A stretch of DNA of 64,000 nt from Paenibacillus spongiae (GCF_024734895.1 NZ_CP091430.1:3490501-3554500); one strand, 5' to 3'; shown: positions 41,090 to 52,330, counted from the first letter of the stretch. Notes: generated by a model from the sequence alone, not told the origin. Program-made: numbers and translations.

Positions 41090-41857
41090 ATGCGTGTGGC
41101 TCTTGCCGTGAATCATGTCGATTCCGATAGGAATGACAATATCAATCGAATCGAAGCTTTGATCCATCAAGCTGCGGATGCCGGTGCGGATGTTGTCGTT
41201 TTCCCTGAAACGGCGACATCGGGGTTAATCAATAATGACGATCCCGAGCACGATTGGCCGTTAGGACTGCCTGTTCCAGGAGAGATTACAGATCAATTCG
41301 CAAAGCTGGCGGAAGACCGTTCGATATGGATCGCGATCGGACTTATTGAGATAGAAGGAACGAAATTATACGATACGGCTATATTTATCAACCCCCAAGG
41401 CGAGATCGGGCTTAAGTACCGTCGGGTTCACCCGAATTGGCATACTCCGCAAGCGGATCCGGACGTATATGGTCAGGGCGAAGATATTCCTGTACTGGAC
41501 ACTCCGTTCGGATCGTTTATGTTCTTAATCTGCGGCGATCTGTGGGATGACGATATTGTAGAGCGGGCTAGTCAGAACCGTGCCGATTATTTATTATTCC
41601 CGTTCGCTCGCTCGTTCGAGGATCGTTCATGGGATCAGGAGAAATGGAACAGAGAAGAAATGGATGACTATGCCGATCGGATCAAGCTGGTAGGCAGTAC
41701 CGCCTTCATGACCAATTATCTCTCCTCTGATATAGGGGGGTACTCCGACGGCTGTTTTGGCGGAGCCTGGATCATCAAACCGGACGGTACGGTTACGGAG
41801 CGGTTTCCTCTAGGCCAATCGGGGTTGCTCATTGCCGATATTTCAAATAATGGATAA
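41090..41857 (+). CDS. Nitrilase-superfamily carbon-nitrogen hydrolase
   Basis: A 255-residue enzyme of the nitrilase/amidase superfamily. The catalytic triad is visible: E40 in 'VVVFPETATSG', K109 in 'GLKYRRVHPNWH' and C148 in 'FLICGDLWDDD'. The family hydrolyses amides or carbamoyl groups; the substrate is open. It starts at ATG 41090 with GGAGGGAGG upstream and ends in a terminator, so it is monocistronic. Confidence 0.92.
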   Translation: MRVALAVNHVDSDRNDNINRIEALIHQAADAGADVVVFPETATSGLINNDDPEHDWPLGLPVPGEITDQFAKLAEDRSIWIAIGLIEIEGTKLYDTAIFINPQGEIGLKYRRVHPNWHTPQADPDVYGQGEDIPVLDTPFGSFMFLICGDLWDDDIVERASQNRADYLLFPFARSFEDRSWDQEKWNREEMDDYADRIKLVGSTAFMTNYLSSDIGGYSDGCFGGAWIIKPDGTVTERFPLGQSGLLIADISNNG

Positions 41858-41864
41858 TGATAAT

Positions 41865-41898
41865 GGAGCAGTGCGCCGCGGTAGCTGCTTCATTTTTT
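41865..41898 (+). terminator. Terminator behind the nitrilase-family gene
   Basis: GAGCAG (41866-41871) pairs with CTGCTT around a 14-base loop, followed by CATTTTTTT. Confidence 0.7.
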
Positions 41899-42028
41899 TG
41901 TGCAAGCGTTCTGTTAGGATATAGAAGGAATTGGGTTATATTGTGCGAATTGGTTTTAGGGATAGATGAAGAGCAGAAAAGCAAGCGATTTATACAATGT
42001 TGGATGAAATCGCGGGAGGAAACGTACA

Positions 42029-42781
42029 GTGCCATATATACAGGTGAAGGACTTGGAGATGTTCTACGAAAGAATGGGCACAGGGGACATTGTGATCTTT
42101 CTGCATAGCGGCTATTCTCGCGGAATAATCGCTTTTGCATGCCAGATGCTGGATTTTCAGAGGCAATACAATTGCTATTTGCCTGATTTCAGAGGGCATG
42201 GAAGGACGAGATGCGAAAGTCTGGAATGGTCGACACCGCAAATTGCAGATGATCTAATCGCATTCATGGATCGGATGGATATCCGGAGAGCACATCTAAT
42301 CGGTTACAGCCTGGGAGCGAATGTTGGCCTATACGCCGCAGTCAATCATCCTGAAAGAGTTGCTACGCTGACTACTATAGGTACCGGCGGCTTCTGTGAT
42401 CCGACCGGCGTCGAAGAGTTCGAACCGGAATGGATTATTGCGAAAGGCATGCAGAATACGATCAATTCCATGCTTGAACGGCATATGGAGGCACACAATG
42501 GCAATTGGCAGGAGCACATGAGACAATCCGCGCAAGATTGGCGTCTATATCCGCAGCTTACGAAGGAGCAGCTCAGCAGCATTTCATGCCCATCGCTGTT
42601 TATCACGGGCGAACATGACCCCTTTGCCGGGGAAGAAAGAGTCAAGCAGCTCACTTCCCTTGTCCACGGATCGAAATACTTGGTCGTGCCTAACGGGAGC
42701 CATCGACCGCACATGCTGAGGGAAAATCCGGTCTTAGTCAATGATACGATTCTTCAATTTCTGGAGAGCAACGATTTCTAA
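42029..42781 (+). CDS. Alpha/beta hydrolase
   Basis: A 250-residue hydrolase of the alpha/beta fold: oxyanion region 'IVIFLHSGYSRG', strand 'YLPDFRGHGRTR', nucleophile elbow G-Y-S-L-G in 'AHLIGYSLGANVGL', acid in 'LFITGEHDPFAG' and the base His in 'NGSHRPHML'. It starts at GTG 42029 behind GGGAGGAAAC. Convergent with bioC. Esterase or hydrolase of unknown substrate. Confidence 0.88.
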   Translation: MPYIQVKDLEMFYERMGTGDIVIFLHSGYSRGIIAFACQMLDFQRQYNCYLPDFRGHGRTRCESLEWSTPQIADDLIAFMDRMDIRRAHLIGYSLGANVGLYAAVNHPERVATLTTIGTGGFCDPTGVEEFEPEWIIAKGMQNTINSMLERHMEAHNGNWQEHMRQSAQDWRLYPQLTKEQLSSISCPSLFITGEHDPFAGEERVKQLTSLVHGSKYLVVPNGSHRPHMLRENPVLVNDTILQFLESNDF

Positions 42782-42870
42782 TCGGTTCGGATGCCCATTC
42801 ACTAAGCAAACATTCAGTTTCCCTTCACGAATGCTTAAGGCTGGAAATATATTATCGAACCGGTTATGAC

Positions 42871-42912
42871 GGAACGGAACCGCGATTGTAAAGCTTGCAC
42901 GGTTCCAGTTCC
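42871..42912. terminator. Possible hairpin between the hydrolase and bioC
   Basis: GGAACGGAACC (42871-42881) is complementary to GGTTCCAGTTCC (42901-42912) with one bulge; no clear T-run. It may end both convergent units. Confidence 0.4.
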
Positions 42913-42920
42913 AGTTCGAC

Positions 42921-43781
42921 TTAACGCAAAGCCTGAATGAGTAAAATGTCATAGGTGGCAGTGATGCCTCGAGTTACGCTGAATTTCTGTTCGTAGACGC
43001 GATACATATCGGCGAAGAGACGTCGTAAACCGAGGCCGTTCGAGACGGTCGCTTCAGAAGTGCTGGCTCCTACCGCTTTGACCGAATGAAGAAACTGCCT
43101 TGGCGATACGTAGGTTTCGTTATGAATGGAGCGTTCATGACGGATTGCACCGAACCTTGCTTCGTGCAGCATGCTCAGCCACTCATCTGCCGATTGAAAC
43201 GACATTCCATGCCGCTGCGGCTCCATACCTTGAGCGATATAAACCTCATGAAACGCTTGATGCAGCTCGCAAAATGTATCCGGGCCGAATGTCGTAAAAG
43301 CCAGCTTGCCATCAGCGCGAAGCAGCTGATTCAAGTGTACCAGCGTTTGCCCCGGAGTTTTCAACCATTGAAAGCAGGCGCTTGAGACGATAAGGTCGAA
43401 CGAGGCCGCCGGGGCATCGGCTGCCCACGATTCGATATCCGCAGCAATAAAGCATAAACGATCCGGTTGACGGACAGTATTGTTCGATAAGCCCATTGTT
43501 CTTGACAGAACACGTTGTTCCGCGGTTTTGACCATCGCAGTCGAAATATCGATCGCAGTGATCGATGACACGGGCCATTCGTTTAGCATCATTTCCGTTA
43601 AGGCTCCTGTCCCGCAGCCAATCTCAAGAATACGAAGCTCGCTCGCTCGATGATCGTAAATCCATTCAGCAAGAGAACGCATAAGCCGCTCTGCCATCAT
43701 TCGCTGTACATGAGCATGCTTGTCGTATGACCCCGTTGCAAGATTAAATTGACGCTGAATGTCACCCGATGTCCAGCTCAT
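42921..43781 (-). CDS. bioC: Malonyl-ACP O-methyltransferase BioC
   Basis: A 286-residue SAM-dependent methyltransferase. The N-terminal 'IQRQFNLATGSYDKHAHVQR' is the BioC signature (FxxAAxxYDxxAxxQ), and motif I is 'LRILEIGCGTGALTEMML'. BioC methylates malonyl-ACP so that fatty acid synthesis can build pimeloyl-ACP. Start ATG 43781 follows GAGGAGGTGG and overlaps the upstream hydrolase stop as ATGA. Last gene of the biotin operon. Confidence 0.93.
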   Translation of the reverse strand: MSWTSGDIQRQFNLATGSYDKHAHVQRMMAERLMRSLAEWIYDHRASELRILEIGCGTGALTEMMLNEWPVSSITAIDISTAMVKTAEQRVLSRTMGLSNNTVRQPDRLCFIAADIESWAADAPAASFDLIVSSACFQWLKTPGQTLVHLNQLLRADGKLAFTTFGPDTFCELHQAFHEVYIAQGMEPQRHGMSFQSADEWLSMLHEARFGAIRHERSIHNETYVSPRQFLHSVKAVGASTSEATVSNGLGLRRLFADMYRVYEQKFSVTRGITATYDILLIQALR

Positions 43782-44533
43782 GTCCGCCACCTCCTCAATG
43801 CCTCCACGATGTGTTGTTCCCTTCCAATGAACGGGACATGTCCGCAATCGCTAATCGTAATCAACTCTGCTCGAGGTAAGCCTTGATACAACTCTTCAGC
43901 AGCGGCAATCGGGCAAATCTCATCATCCATCCCATGAAGAAGAAGAACCGGACAATCGATTTCGGGCAGTAGAGACAGACACTCTTCTGCACGCAAAAGC
44001 TCGAGTCCTGCGCAAAGTGACGAAGTGGTCCAATAACCGATTGGAGGCAGTTTAACGCTGATGCCGGATTCTTTTTCCTTCTTGCTGAACAATAACGCTC
44101 TGAATGATGTTTCTACTTCATGGCGATCCCTCATAAGCCCTTTGAGCATTTGTCTGACATGGCCATCCGCCCAGCCGACATTCATCTGCTCCCTGGGTCG
44201 GGTGAATTTCGCCGTTGCTCCAAGCAGTATGAGGCCGTCCGCCAACCCTTTGGCTGCAAGCTTGAGCGCCAGCAAACCGCCTAGCGACCAGCCTGCGACC
44301 AGCAGTGGAGAAGGGGACGAGCTTGCCAGAGAAAGGGCTGTCTTCTCCGCCAGCGCCATCATTTCTTCAGGAGAATCAACACAGCCGTAATCGGCATAAT
44401 GATGATGAAATTCGGGCAGCAGCGCGCACAACGCATCAAAAACCGAAGGAGGCATGCTCCAGCCCGTCAACCAAAGGATCGATCCATGTTCCTCTTGCTG
44501 AAAGCCCTTCGTTATATTGTCCGACATACTCAT
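43778..44533 (-). CDS. BioH-like alpha/beta hydrolase of the biotin operon
   Basis: A 251-residue hydrolase with the nucleophile in 'LLVAGWSLGGLLALKLAAKG', acid in 'VLLLHGMDDEICP' and base His in 'SDCGHVPFIG'. In this operon it should cleave the methyl ester of pimeloyl-ACP (BioH function), completing the BioC pathway. Sequence families of such esterases differ, so the role comes from context. ATG 44533 overlaps the bioF stop, and its stop overlaps bioC. Confidence 0.85.
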   Translation of the reverse strand: MSMSDNITKGFQQEEHGSILWLTGWSMPPSVFDALCALLPEFHHHYADYGCVDSPEEMMALAEKTALSLASSSPSPLLVAGWSLGGLLALKLAAKGLADGLILLGATAKFTRPREQMNVGWADGHVRQMLKGLMRDRHEVETSFRALLFSKKEKESGISVKLPPIGYWTTSSLCAGLELLRAEECLSLLPEIDCPVLLLHGMDDEICPIAAAEELYQGLPRAELITISDCGHVPFIGREQHIVEALRRWRT

Positions 44534-45708
44534 GTCTCCAGGACGCCTAATTGGTGTCCAACTCGGCAAATTTTCGCAATGGCATCGATCAGCTCCTGCT
44601 CTGTATGTGCTTCAGTCAGGGAGAAGCGGATTCGGGCCGTACCGTCAGGAACAGTAGGAGGGCGGATGGCGGACGCGGCAATCCCATCAGTCTCAAGCAT
44701 TTCACTGAAACGGAGCGCGGTATGATTATCGCCGACAATAACCGGTACAATGGGAGAGTTCCCCTCGGCGACTTGAAACCCGGCATTGCCAAGTGATGAA
44801 CGGAACAGCTTGCTTGCACTTAAGAGATATTGGCGGCGTTCATGGCCGGCTTGAACCAATTCCAGCGCTATTCCAATTCCAGCAACGATCGCAGGCGGCA
44901 GCGCCGTTGAATAAATGAGCGGCCTTGCCTTGTTCACCAGCCATCGAATGAGCGTTCGGCTGCCGGTTACGTAAGCGCCGTATACGCCGAACGATTTGCT
45001 GAATGTGCCCATATGGACGTCAACTTCATCGTGGAGTCCCAGCTCATGGCATAATCCTTCGCCATGTACGCCATAAACGCCTCCGCTATGCGCTTCATCC
45101 ACCATCAGCATCGCTCCGTACTCGCGTTTGAGCGCAGCAATCTCACGCAAATGCGCCTGGTCGCCATCCATCGAGAACACGGCATCTGTAACGATCAGCT
45201 TTCGAGGACGGTCCCGATACTTGTTCAATAGATGTCGCAAATGTTCCATATCGTTATGACGATACCGGGCGTGCTCCGCTCTGCTCATCACGATGCCGTC
45301 CACGATGCTCGCATGGTTCAGCCGATCGCTGAATACGACATCGCCACGGCCTGCGAGCGCGCGAATGACGCCTGAATTTGCCATATAGCCGTTGGCGAAT
45401 ACGAGCGCTGCTTCGCAGTTCTGCCATGCGGCCAACGATTCTTCCAACCGGTCATAAGGACCACGGTTGCCGGTAATAAGGCGGGAAGCGCCGGCGCCGG
45501 CACCCTCGAGAAGCAGCACATCACGCATAGATTCGATTATTTTGGGATGCTGCGCGAGACCAAGATAGTCATTGGATGACAGGTTAAGCAGTAATCGGTC
45601 TTTGCGCAGCGTATAACCGGGCTTGCCCGGAACATTGGAGCAAGTACGAATGGTGCGCTCCAAGCCTTCATTTTGCAGCGATTCAAGTTCATTTTCCAAC
45701 CCGTTCAT
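44530..45708 (-). CDS. bioF: 8-amino-7-oxononanoate synthase BioF
   Basis: A 392-residue PLP enzyme joining pimeloyl-ACP with alanine. PLP-binding K238 lies in 'GTFSKSFGVYG'; 'LLMVDEAHSGG'-type Asp/His residues and 'SSNDYLGLAQHPK' at the start are classic for the alpha-oxoamine synthase family. ATG 45708 follows GGTGG at seven bases, twelve bases behind bioB. Confidence 0.95.
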   Translation of the reverse strand: MNGLENELESLQNEGLERTIRTCSNVPGKPGYTLRKDRLLLNLSSNDYLGLAQHPKIIESMRDVLLLEGAGAGASRLITGNRGPYDRLEESLAAWQNCEAALVFANGYMANSGVIRALAGRGDVVFSDRLNHASIVDGIVMSRAEHARYRHNDMEHLRHLLNKYRDRPRKLIVTDAVFSMDGDQAHLREIAALKREYGAMLMVDEAHSGGVYGVHGEGLCHELGLHDEVDVHMGTFSKSFGVYGAYVTGSRTLIRWLVNKARPLIYSTALPPAIVAGIGIALELVQAGHERRQYLLSASKLFRSSLGNAGFQVAEGNSPIVPVIVGDNHTALRFSEMLETDGIAASAIRPPTVPDGTARIRFSLTEAHTEQELIDAIAKICRVGHQLGVLET

Positions 45709-45720
45709 GCTATTGCCACC

Positions 45721-46716
45721 TTATAACGCGTTTAATTCGATTTCAAATCCCAGATCTTCGATGATTTGATGATCGGATGAAATATCTTGGCCTGCCGTCG
45801 TTAAATAATCGCCGACGAAAAGAGAATTCGCCGCATACAGAGTCAAGGGCTGCAGGGTGCGGAGGTTGACCTCGCGGCCGCCTGCGACACGGATTTCCTT
45901 CGCCGGACAGATGAACCGGAATAATGCCAATACTTTCAGCGCTTTAAGCGGGGCTGTGCGGCCAGCTTGTTCCAGCGGAGTGCCCGGAATCGCATTCAGG
46001 AAGTTGATCGGAATCGAATCGGCATCCAGCTCACGGAGAGCGAAAGCCATCTCAACGATTTCCCGATCTGATTCGCCCATGCCGATAATTACGCCGGAAC
46101 AAGGGGACATTCCGTGTGCTTTTACCTTCTCAACCGTATCTATTCGTTGCTCGTAGGTATGCGTCGTCGTGATCGAAGGATAGTGCGCTTTGCTAGTATT
46201 CAGATTATGGTTATACCGGTGTACGCCGGCTTCCGCTAGACGCTCCGCTTGACCTTCCTTCAATATTCCTAAGCACGTACAGATCTTCAGAGGCATCGTA
46301 TCCCGGATTTCTTTGACCGCATCCACGACTTGATCCAGCTCCTTGTCGGTCGGGCCTTTGCCGGAAGCGACAATGCAATAGGTTCCGGCTCTGCGCGATA
46401 ACGCTTCACGCGCGCCAGCCAGCAGCGTTTCCTTGTCAAGTAGAGCATACTTCTGAACCGGTGCCGTCGATACGATCGATTGCGAACAATATCCGCAGTC
46501 CTCCGGGCATAGGCCGCTCTTGGCATTGATGATCATGTTCAGCTTCACATTTTTGCCGAAGTAATGTTTGCGTACTTGAAAAGCCGCGTGCATCAGCTGC
46601 AGCACCTCGTCATTGTCGGCTTCAAGTACGGAGAGCGCTTCGTCCATCGTGATACATTCTCCATCTAACGCTTTATGGGCTAGGAGCTGCCACTGGTTGA
46701 AAGTTATCGTGTTCAT
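45721..46716 (-). CDS. bioB: Biotin synthase BioB
   Basis: A 331-residue radical SAM enzyme inserting sulfur into dethiobiotin. The [4Fe-4S] motif is C70-x3-C74-x2-C77 ('GLCPEDCGYCSQS'). Conserved 'IINAKSGLC', 'RYNHNLNTSKAHY' and 'NFLNAIPGTPL' segments are present. ATG 46716 follows AGGAGGACG. Fourth from the end of the operon. Confidence 0.97.
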   Translation of the reverse strand: MNTITFNQWQLLAHKALDGECITMDEALSVLEADNDEVLQLMHAAFQVRKHYFGKNVKLNMIINAKSGLCPEDCGYCSQSIVSTAPVQKYALLDKETLLAGAREALSRRAGTYCIVASGKGPTDKELDQVVDAVKEIRDTMPLKICTCLGILKEGQAERLAEAGVHRYNHNLNTSKAHYPSITTTHTYEQRIDTVEKVKAHGMSPCSGVIIGMGESDREIVEMAFALRELDADSIPINFLNAIPGTPLEQAGRTAPLKALKVLALFRFICPAKEIRVAGGREVNLRTLQPLTLYAANSLFVGDYLTTAGQDISSDHQIIEDLGFEIELNAL

Positions 46717-46735
46717 GTTCTTCGTCCTCCTAGGG

Positions 46736-48810
<2,075 letters not shown>

Positions 48811-48836
48811 GGAAGGATCACCAAATCTTTCATAGT

Positions 48837-48881
48837 TTCTATATGTTAACCTATTAATTAAATGTTGGTTAACATATAGAA
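48837..48881 (-). promoter_or_regulatory. BirA operator of the biotin operon
   Basis: Perfect inverted repeat: TTCTATATGTTAACC (48837-48851) and GGTTAACATATAGAA (48867-48881) with a 15-bp spacer. The core ATGTTAACC-n15-GGTTAACAT is the Bacillus BirA site. Half-sites here match over 15 bases each, longer than the usual nine. Confidence 0.9.
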
Positions 48882-49135
48882 TATCGTCATTCTAGCAAAA
48901 GGTGGTTTCCTTGTAAATAGCACCATCCAATAACCCGGGGAGCTTCGACTCATGAAGAATGATTCTTTTTCCTTGGATGTTTGGAAGATCTGGCGGTTGA
49001 GGCATGATATTACATGGAAAAATAATGGGGTGTGAAAGCAGGGAGCAGGGCGAGGAAAATGCGATTGAACATGACGGGAGACTAAAGCGCCTTAAGCTCC
49101 CATGCCGTTCTTGGAGGATCCGATTAGCATGAGAA
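48882..49135. other. Intergenic stretch without a supported gene
   Basis: No coding or RNA feature recognised between the BirA site and the tlp terminator. A short palindrome AAGAATGATTCTT (48956-48968) is present. Confidence 0.4.
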
Positions 49136-49188
49136 AACCGCCCCTTGGTATGCGAAGCAGTGGATCGCGCAATCGCTCAGGGGCGGTT
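49136..49188 (-). terminator. Terminator behind tlp
   Basis: AACCGCCCCT (49136-49145) pairs with AGGGGCGGTT (49179-49188); on the minus strand the stem is followed by TTCTC. The loop is long (33 bases). Confidence 0.65.
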
Positions 49189-49209
49189 ATGGCGGTATGT
49201 CCGCAGTGA

Positions 49210-49440
49210 CTATTGCTGACGCTGTTGGAACTGCTGCTCGTCTTCGATTTCGGATTTCATTCCCGCAATGCTTTCTTCGCGGCGTTCGTTCTTTGCTTCA
49301 ATGTTCTCGATTTCGCTCGCCGATATTTCATCGGCATGCTCGTCGAGATATTGTTCCGCTTCGTTTAAATTCTCCGCTGTGTTCTTCGCCGCTTTTTGCA
49401 GACGCTCCGCGTTGTTAGCGCGATTATCAGGATGTGCCAT
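49210..49440 (-). CDS. tlp: Small acid-soluble spore protein Tlp
   Basis: A 76-residue, very charged protein beginning MAHPDNRANNAERLQKAAKN and continuing with 'NTAENLNEAEQYLDEHADEI' and 'IEAKNERREESIAGMKSEIE'. This matches the thioredoxin-like SASP Tlp of spore formers. ATG 49440 follows GGAGGGC. It marks the organism as an endospore former; expression in the forespore is expected. Confidence 0.9.
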   Translation of the reverse strand: MAHPDNRANNAERLQKAAKNTAENLNEAEQYLDEHADEISASEIENIEAKNERREESIAGMKSEIEDEQQFQQRQQ

Positions 49441-49506
49441 TTTCGTTGCCCTCCTCAAAATATGGATAGAGCCGCATCATGCAGCCTGATATAGCATGCG
49501 CTGGGA

Positions 49507-50043
49507 ATGAAGGAACTATTCGGATTTTAAGAAACTCGGGCAAGATCTTGTTCAGGCGCATCCTTGAACGAAATAGCCGACTATGCCGGGATTGGGATTG
49601 CTACACTGCACCGTTATGTAGATTGCAGAGAGCAGCTGATGCTGCAGCTGGGTCTGCGAGCCGTGCAGGTCGTTGGACAGACGATGAGCCAAATTCCACT
49701 GGACGAGGAGAATAACGAAACCTATATTCCGGCGTTGGTCGAGGTTCTTATTCCGCTGGGCGACAAAATATATTTTCTTGCTCATGATACGTCGCTTATG
49801 TACAGCAAGGAGATGGAGGAGGCCGAGGACAAGCTGAAAGAACCGGTGCGGCAGACCATACAATCACTGCAGCGTAAAGGCTATTTCCGTCAGGATATGA
49901 GCAGCGAATGGATTCTGAACGTGCTGTACTGGCTTCTCTTTATCACCTGGCAGCAGGTTCAAGAAGGCCATGTCGCCAAAGAATCGGCTGCACCGTTAAT
50001 CTTGGAGACACTGCTCCATGGCTTCAAGACAGGCAGCAAGTAG
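49507..50043 (+). pseudogene. Broken TetR family regulator (Bm3R1-like by context)
   Basis: From TTG 49564 an intact frame reads 'LNEIADYAGIGIATLHRYVD' and onward for 159 codons, the second half of a TetR helix-turn-helix and the ligand domain. The first helix is missing in frame; pieces such as MKELFGF-stop (from ATG 49507) and 'GASLNEIA' suggest a frameshift in the N-terminus. There is no ribosome site at 49564. In Bacillus, TetR-type Bm3R1/YrhI repressors stand directly upstream of CYP102 genes, and a CYP102 relic follows here. Confidence 0.7.
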
Positions 50044-50119
50044 GCAGACTATACAATCGATGTATGTGTCTCTTGGCACGTGAACTTTTCGATTATTAAA
50101 TGACGAGAGGATGTTTGTT

Positions 50120-50359
50120 ATGAAGGAAGCCGCGATGATCGCTCAACCCCAAACATATGGTCCGCTTGGTCACTTTCCTTTATTGGCGCAAAAACCCCGT
50201 CAAAAAAGAAGGTAGCATCGTCCTTCTGCAGCTCCATTGGGACAAGGAAGCATGGGGGGACGACGCGGATGATTCCCGCCCGGAGCGATTTTGCTGGAGC
50301 TGCTTCAAACTGAAGGGCGTTACGCCAAGGATGTCTGGGCGGGGACCGTTTTGCCGTAA
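50120..50359 (+). pseudogene. Relic of a CYP102 (P450-reductase fusion) gene with large deletions
   Basis: Three collinear pieces of a CYP102 protein (normally over 1000 residues) lie in 240 bases. Behind a fair AGAGG site the N-terminus reads MKEAAMIAQPQTYGPLGHF. Next, in another frame, comes 'LQLHWDKEAWGDDADDSRPE' plus RF, the heme-domain segment before the Cys loop. Last, 'LLQTEGRYAKDVWAGTVLP' ends in a stop, matching the extreme C-terminus of the reductase domain. The heme-ligating Cys loop, FMN and FAD domains are gone. Clearly non-functional. Confidence 0.8.
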
Positions 50360-50431
50360 AATTAGCGGGCGGAACTATTCAGTCATCGGATTCTTCCACC
50401 ATCGATATTACGACATCATATGTTAATGAAA

Positions 50432-50454
50432 AAACCGCCACTAACAGGCGGTTT
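50432..50454. terminator. Terminator shared by the P450 relic and the L,D-transpeptidase
   Basis: Stem AAACCGCC with GGCGGTTT (50432-50439/50447-50454), seven-base loop, A-run before and T-run behind, so it works for both strands. Confidence 0.85.
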
Positions 50455-50470
50455 TCACATTCGATGTCCG

Positions 50471-51175
50471 TCATTCCAACAACCCTAGCTTCTTATACAT
50501 CTCTATCGACGCTACACCGTCTTGGGTCATACGGTGGTCGCGTTGAAATCCTTTTATCGCTGCGGTTGTATCCGTACGGAACTTTCCATTACAGCTCCCT
50601 TTGAAGTAACCGGCACTTTTCAAACGAGATTGAATCAGCTGCACATCGCCTCCGACGTCCCCCTCTGCCAATTCCCTTGGATCATGACTCGGATCTCCCA
50701 ATACATGGCCATAGATGGTTACTTTCGAACCTAGAGGAATAATCTCGAATAATTCAATGACATCGCGATTGCGCATGCGGATACATCCGTGACTCAGATG
50801 CTGTCCGATCGAGTACGGCTTGTTCGTGCCGTGAATCCCGTAATTTCCCCAGGGTACATTAAAACCTAGCCAGCGCGGACCAAAAGAAGGACCCCAATTC
50901 TTTCCCTTATATACGATTTGATACTCGCCGACCGGGGTCGGGGTGGAAGGATTTCCGACGGCAACAGGATAAGTTTTGAATTTCTGTCCTTGTGCCCGTA
51001 CGATCAGTTGATGATATTGAGGATAAATTTCGATTGAATATATTCCCTGATCAGCCACGATCGGCAGAGATGGCTCAGCTGAGGAATAATGGTATCCAAT
51101 GTCATTCAATAGGTTCCATATCAGTATCGCAGATGCAATGACCCGAAGCGGCCAATAGGGGTGCCTTCGCTTCAT
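50471..51175 (-). CDS. L,D-transpeptidase with C-terminal peptidoglycan-binding domain
   Basis: A 234-residue protein. An N-terminal membrane anchor ('VIASAILIWNLLN') is followed by a YkuD catalytic domain with H115 in 'GIHGTNKP' and the S128-H-G-C131-I-R motif, C131 being the nucleophile. The last 60 residues form a PG_binding_1-like domain ('VQLIQSRLKSAGYFKGSCNG'). It crosslinks peptidoglycan by 3-3 bonds outside the membrane, possibly in the spore cortex or cell wall. ATG 51175 follows GAGGTGAC. Confidence 0.93.
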   Translation of the reverse strand: MKRRHPYWPLRVIASAILIWNLLNDIGYHYSSAEPSLPIVADQGIYSIEIYPQYHQLIVRAQGQKFKTYPVAVGNPSTPTPVGEYQIVYKGKNWGPSFGPRWLGFNVPWGNYGIHGTNKPYSIGQHLSHGCIRMRNRDVIELFEIIPLGSKVTIYGHVLGDPSHDPRELAEGDVGGDVQLIQSRLKSAGYFKGSCNGKFRTDTTAAIKGFQRDHRMTQDGVASIEMYKKLGLLE

Positions 51176-51505
51176 TGTTTGTCACCTCGTGTTTATATTC
51201 TAATATCTTGCATTAGCGTGTCCTCAACACTGATTTTCATCCCCAAATATAATCGACCAACCCAAATAGGCCATCCGTTAATCGCGTTGGACTACGCGAG
51301 GCTCTATCTGTGAGCTGGTAAATATGGGATTGGTTTATGGAGTATGATGTTTGTCAGGAAACGGCCTAAGCCTATTTGAAATGAAATGATTGTTTAACAG
51401 GTTTTTGCTCAGGAGCGGCGAAATGGAAATAGAGAACACGCAGTACAGCAAGTAACGCGTTCGTGATTGACGGGTTCTGATAAACGAAAGGGAGGGAGCC
51501 GTACC
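51176..51505. other. Divergent intergenic region without recognised features
   Basis: No gene or RNA recognised between the divergent transpeptidase and isomerase. A short open stretch before 51452 ('LLRSGEMEIENTQYSK') has no start. The last 20 bases hold the AAAGGGAGGG ribosome site of the next gene. Confidence 0.4.
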
Positions 51506-52267
51506 TTGAGCAGCAAGCTGAATATCGGATTGATTGGAATCGTCGGCGAAGAAGCAAGGGAGGATTTCTGGGGAACGATGGAGAAAGTGGCGGCGATCGG
51601 ATACCGCGGCATCGAAGGGGCGGAGCAGCTGCTGGAAGGCGATACGGAAGCGAATGTAGCGCGGTTCCATGGACTCGGACTGGAGGTTCTGACTTGCAGT
51701 GCAAGCCGTGAACAGCTCAGGGATAACCTTGACACGTTGATTGCCAATGCCAAAGCGCTTCATTCGAAGCGTGTAACCGTCTGGTGGGCACCATGCGATT
51801 CGCGCGAGAGCGTTCTAGCGGACGCCAAGCTCTATAACGAAGCCGGTTCAAAATTAGCCGCAGCAGGCATCAAGCTGTGCTACCACAATCATGGCCATGA
51901 ATTCCGGAATGTGTTCAATGGCGTCAACGCGATGGATTTGCTCGCGGAATATTCGGACCCGGCCGCCCTTTTCTTCGAGATGGATATCGCCTGGATTTCA
52001 CACGGCGGCGCAGATCCGGTCTACGTGCTGCGCAAGCTGGCAGGACGCGTACCCGCCATTCATGTGAAGGACATGCACAGCTACACGGATTCCAATCCAT
52101 TCACGGCGGTGGGAACCGGCATCGTTAACGTGCGCGGCTCGATCGCAGCCGCAATGGAAACCGGTGTCGAGTGGATGGTCGTCGAGCAGGATCGAATGCG
52201 CCACTTGACGCCTTTCGAGACGGCGACGGTCAGTTATTTGAATTTGAAGGAAGCTGGACTGGTTTAA
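51506..52267 (+). CDS. Sugar phosphate isomerase/epimerase family (TIM barrel)
   Basis: A 253-residue xylose isomerase-like barrel protein. Metal-ligand strands are visible in 'CYHNHGHEFRN', 'LFFEMDIAWISHGG', 'AIHVKDMHSY' and 'WMVVEQDRM', as in inositol or hydroxypyruvate isomerase relatives. The start is TTG 51506, eight bases behind AGGGAGGG; no ATG is suitable. It is a single gene with a terminator. Sugar substrate unknown. Confidence 0.9.
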   Translation: MSSKLNIGLIGIVGEEAREDFWGTMEKVAAIGYRGIEGAEQLLEGDTEANVARFHGLGLEVLTCSASREQLRDNLDTLIANAKALHSKRVTVWWAPCDSRESVLADAKLYNEAGSKLAAAGIKLCYHNHGHEFRNVFNGVNAMDLLAEYSDPAALFFEMDIAWISHGGADPVYVLRKLAGRVPAIHVKDMHSYTDSNPFTAVGTGIVNVRGSIAAAMETGVEWMVVEQDRMRHLTPFETATVSYLNLKEAGLV

Positions 52268-52330
52268 CCGATATCACGGGTTTGTCGATTATAAGCAGTC
52301 CGGCACATTATCATAAACGTTAACAAGGCA

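Noticed and set aside
41857..42108. 83-codon open frame between the nitrilase gene and the hydrolase
   Set aside because: It contains the terminator of the nitrilase gene and overlaps the next gene in another frame.
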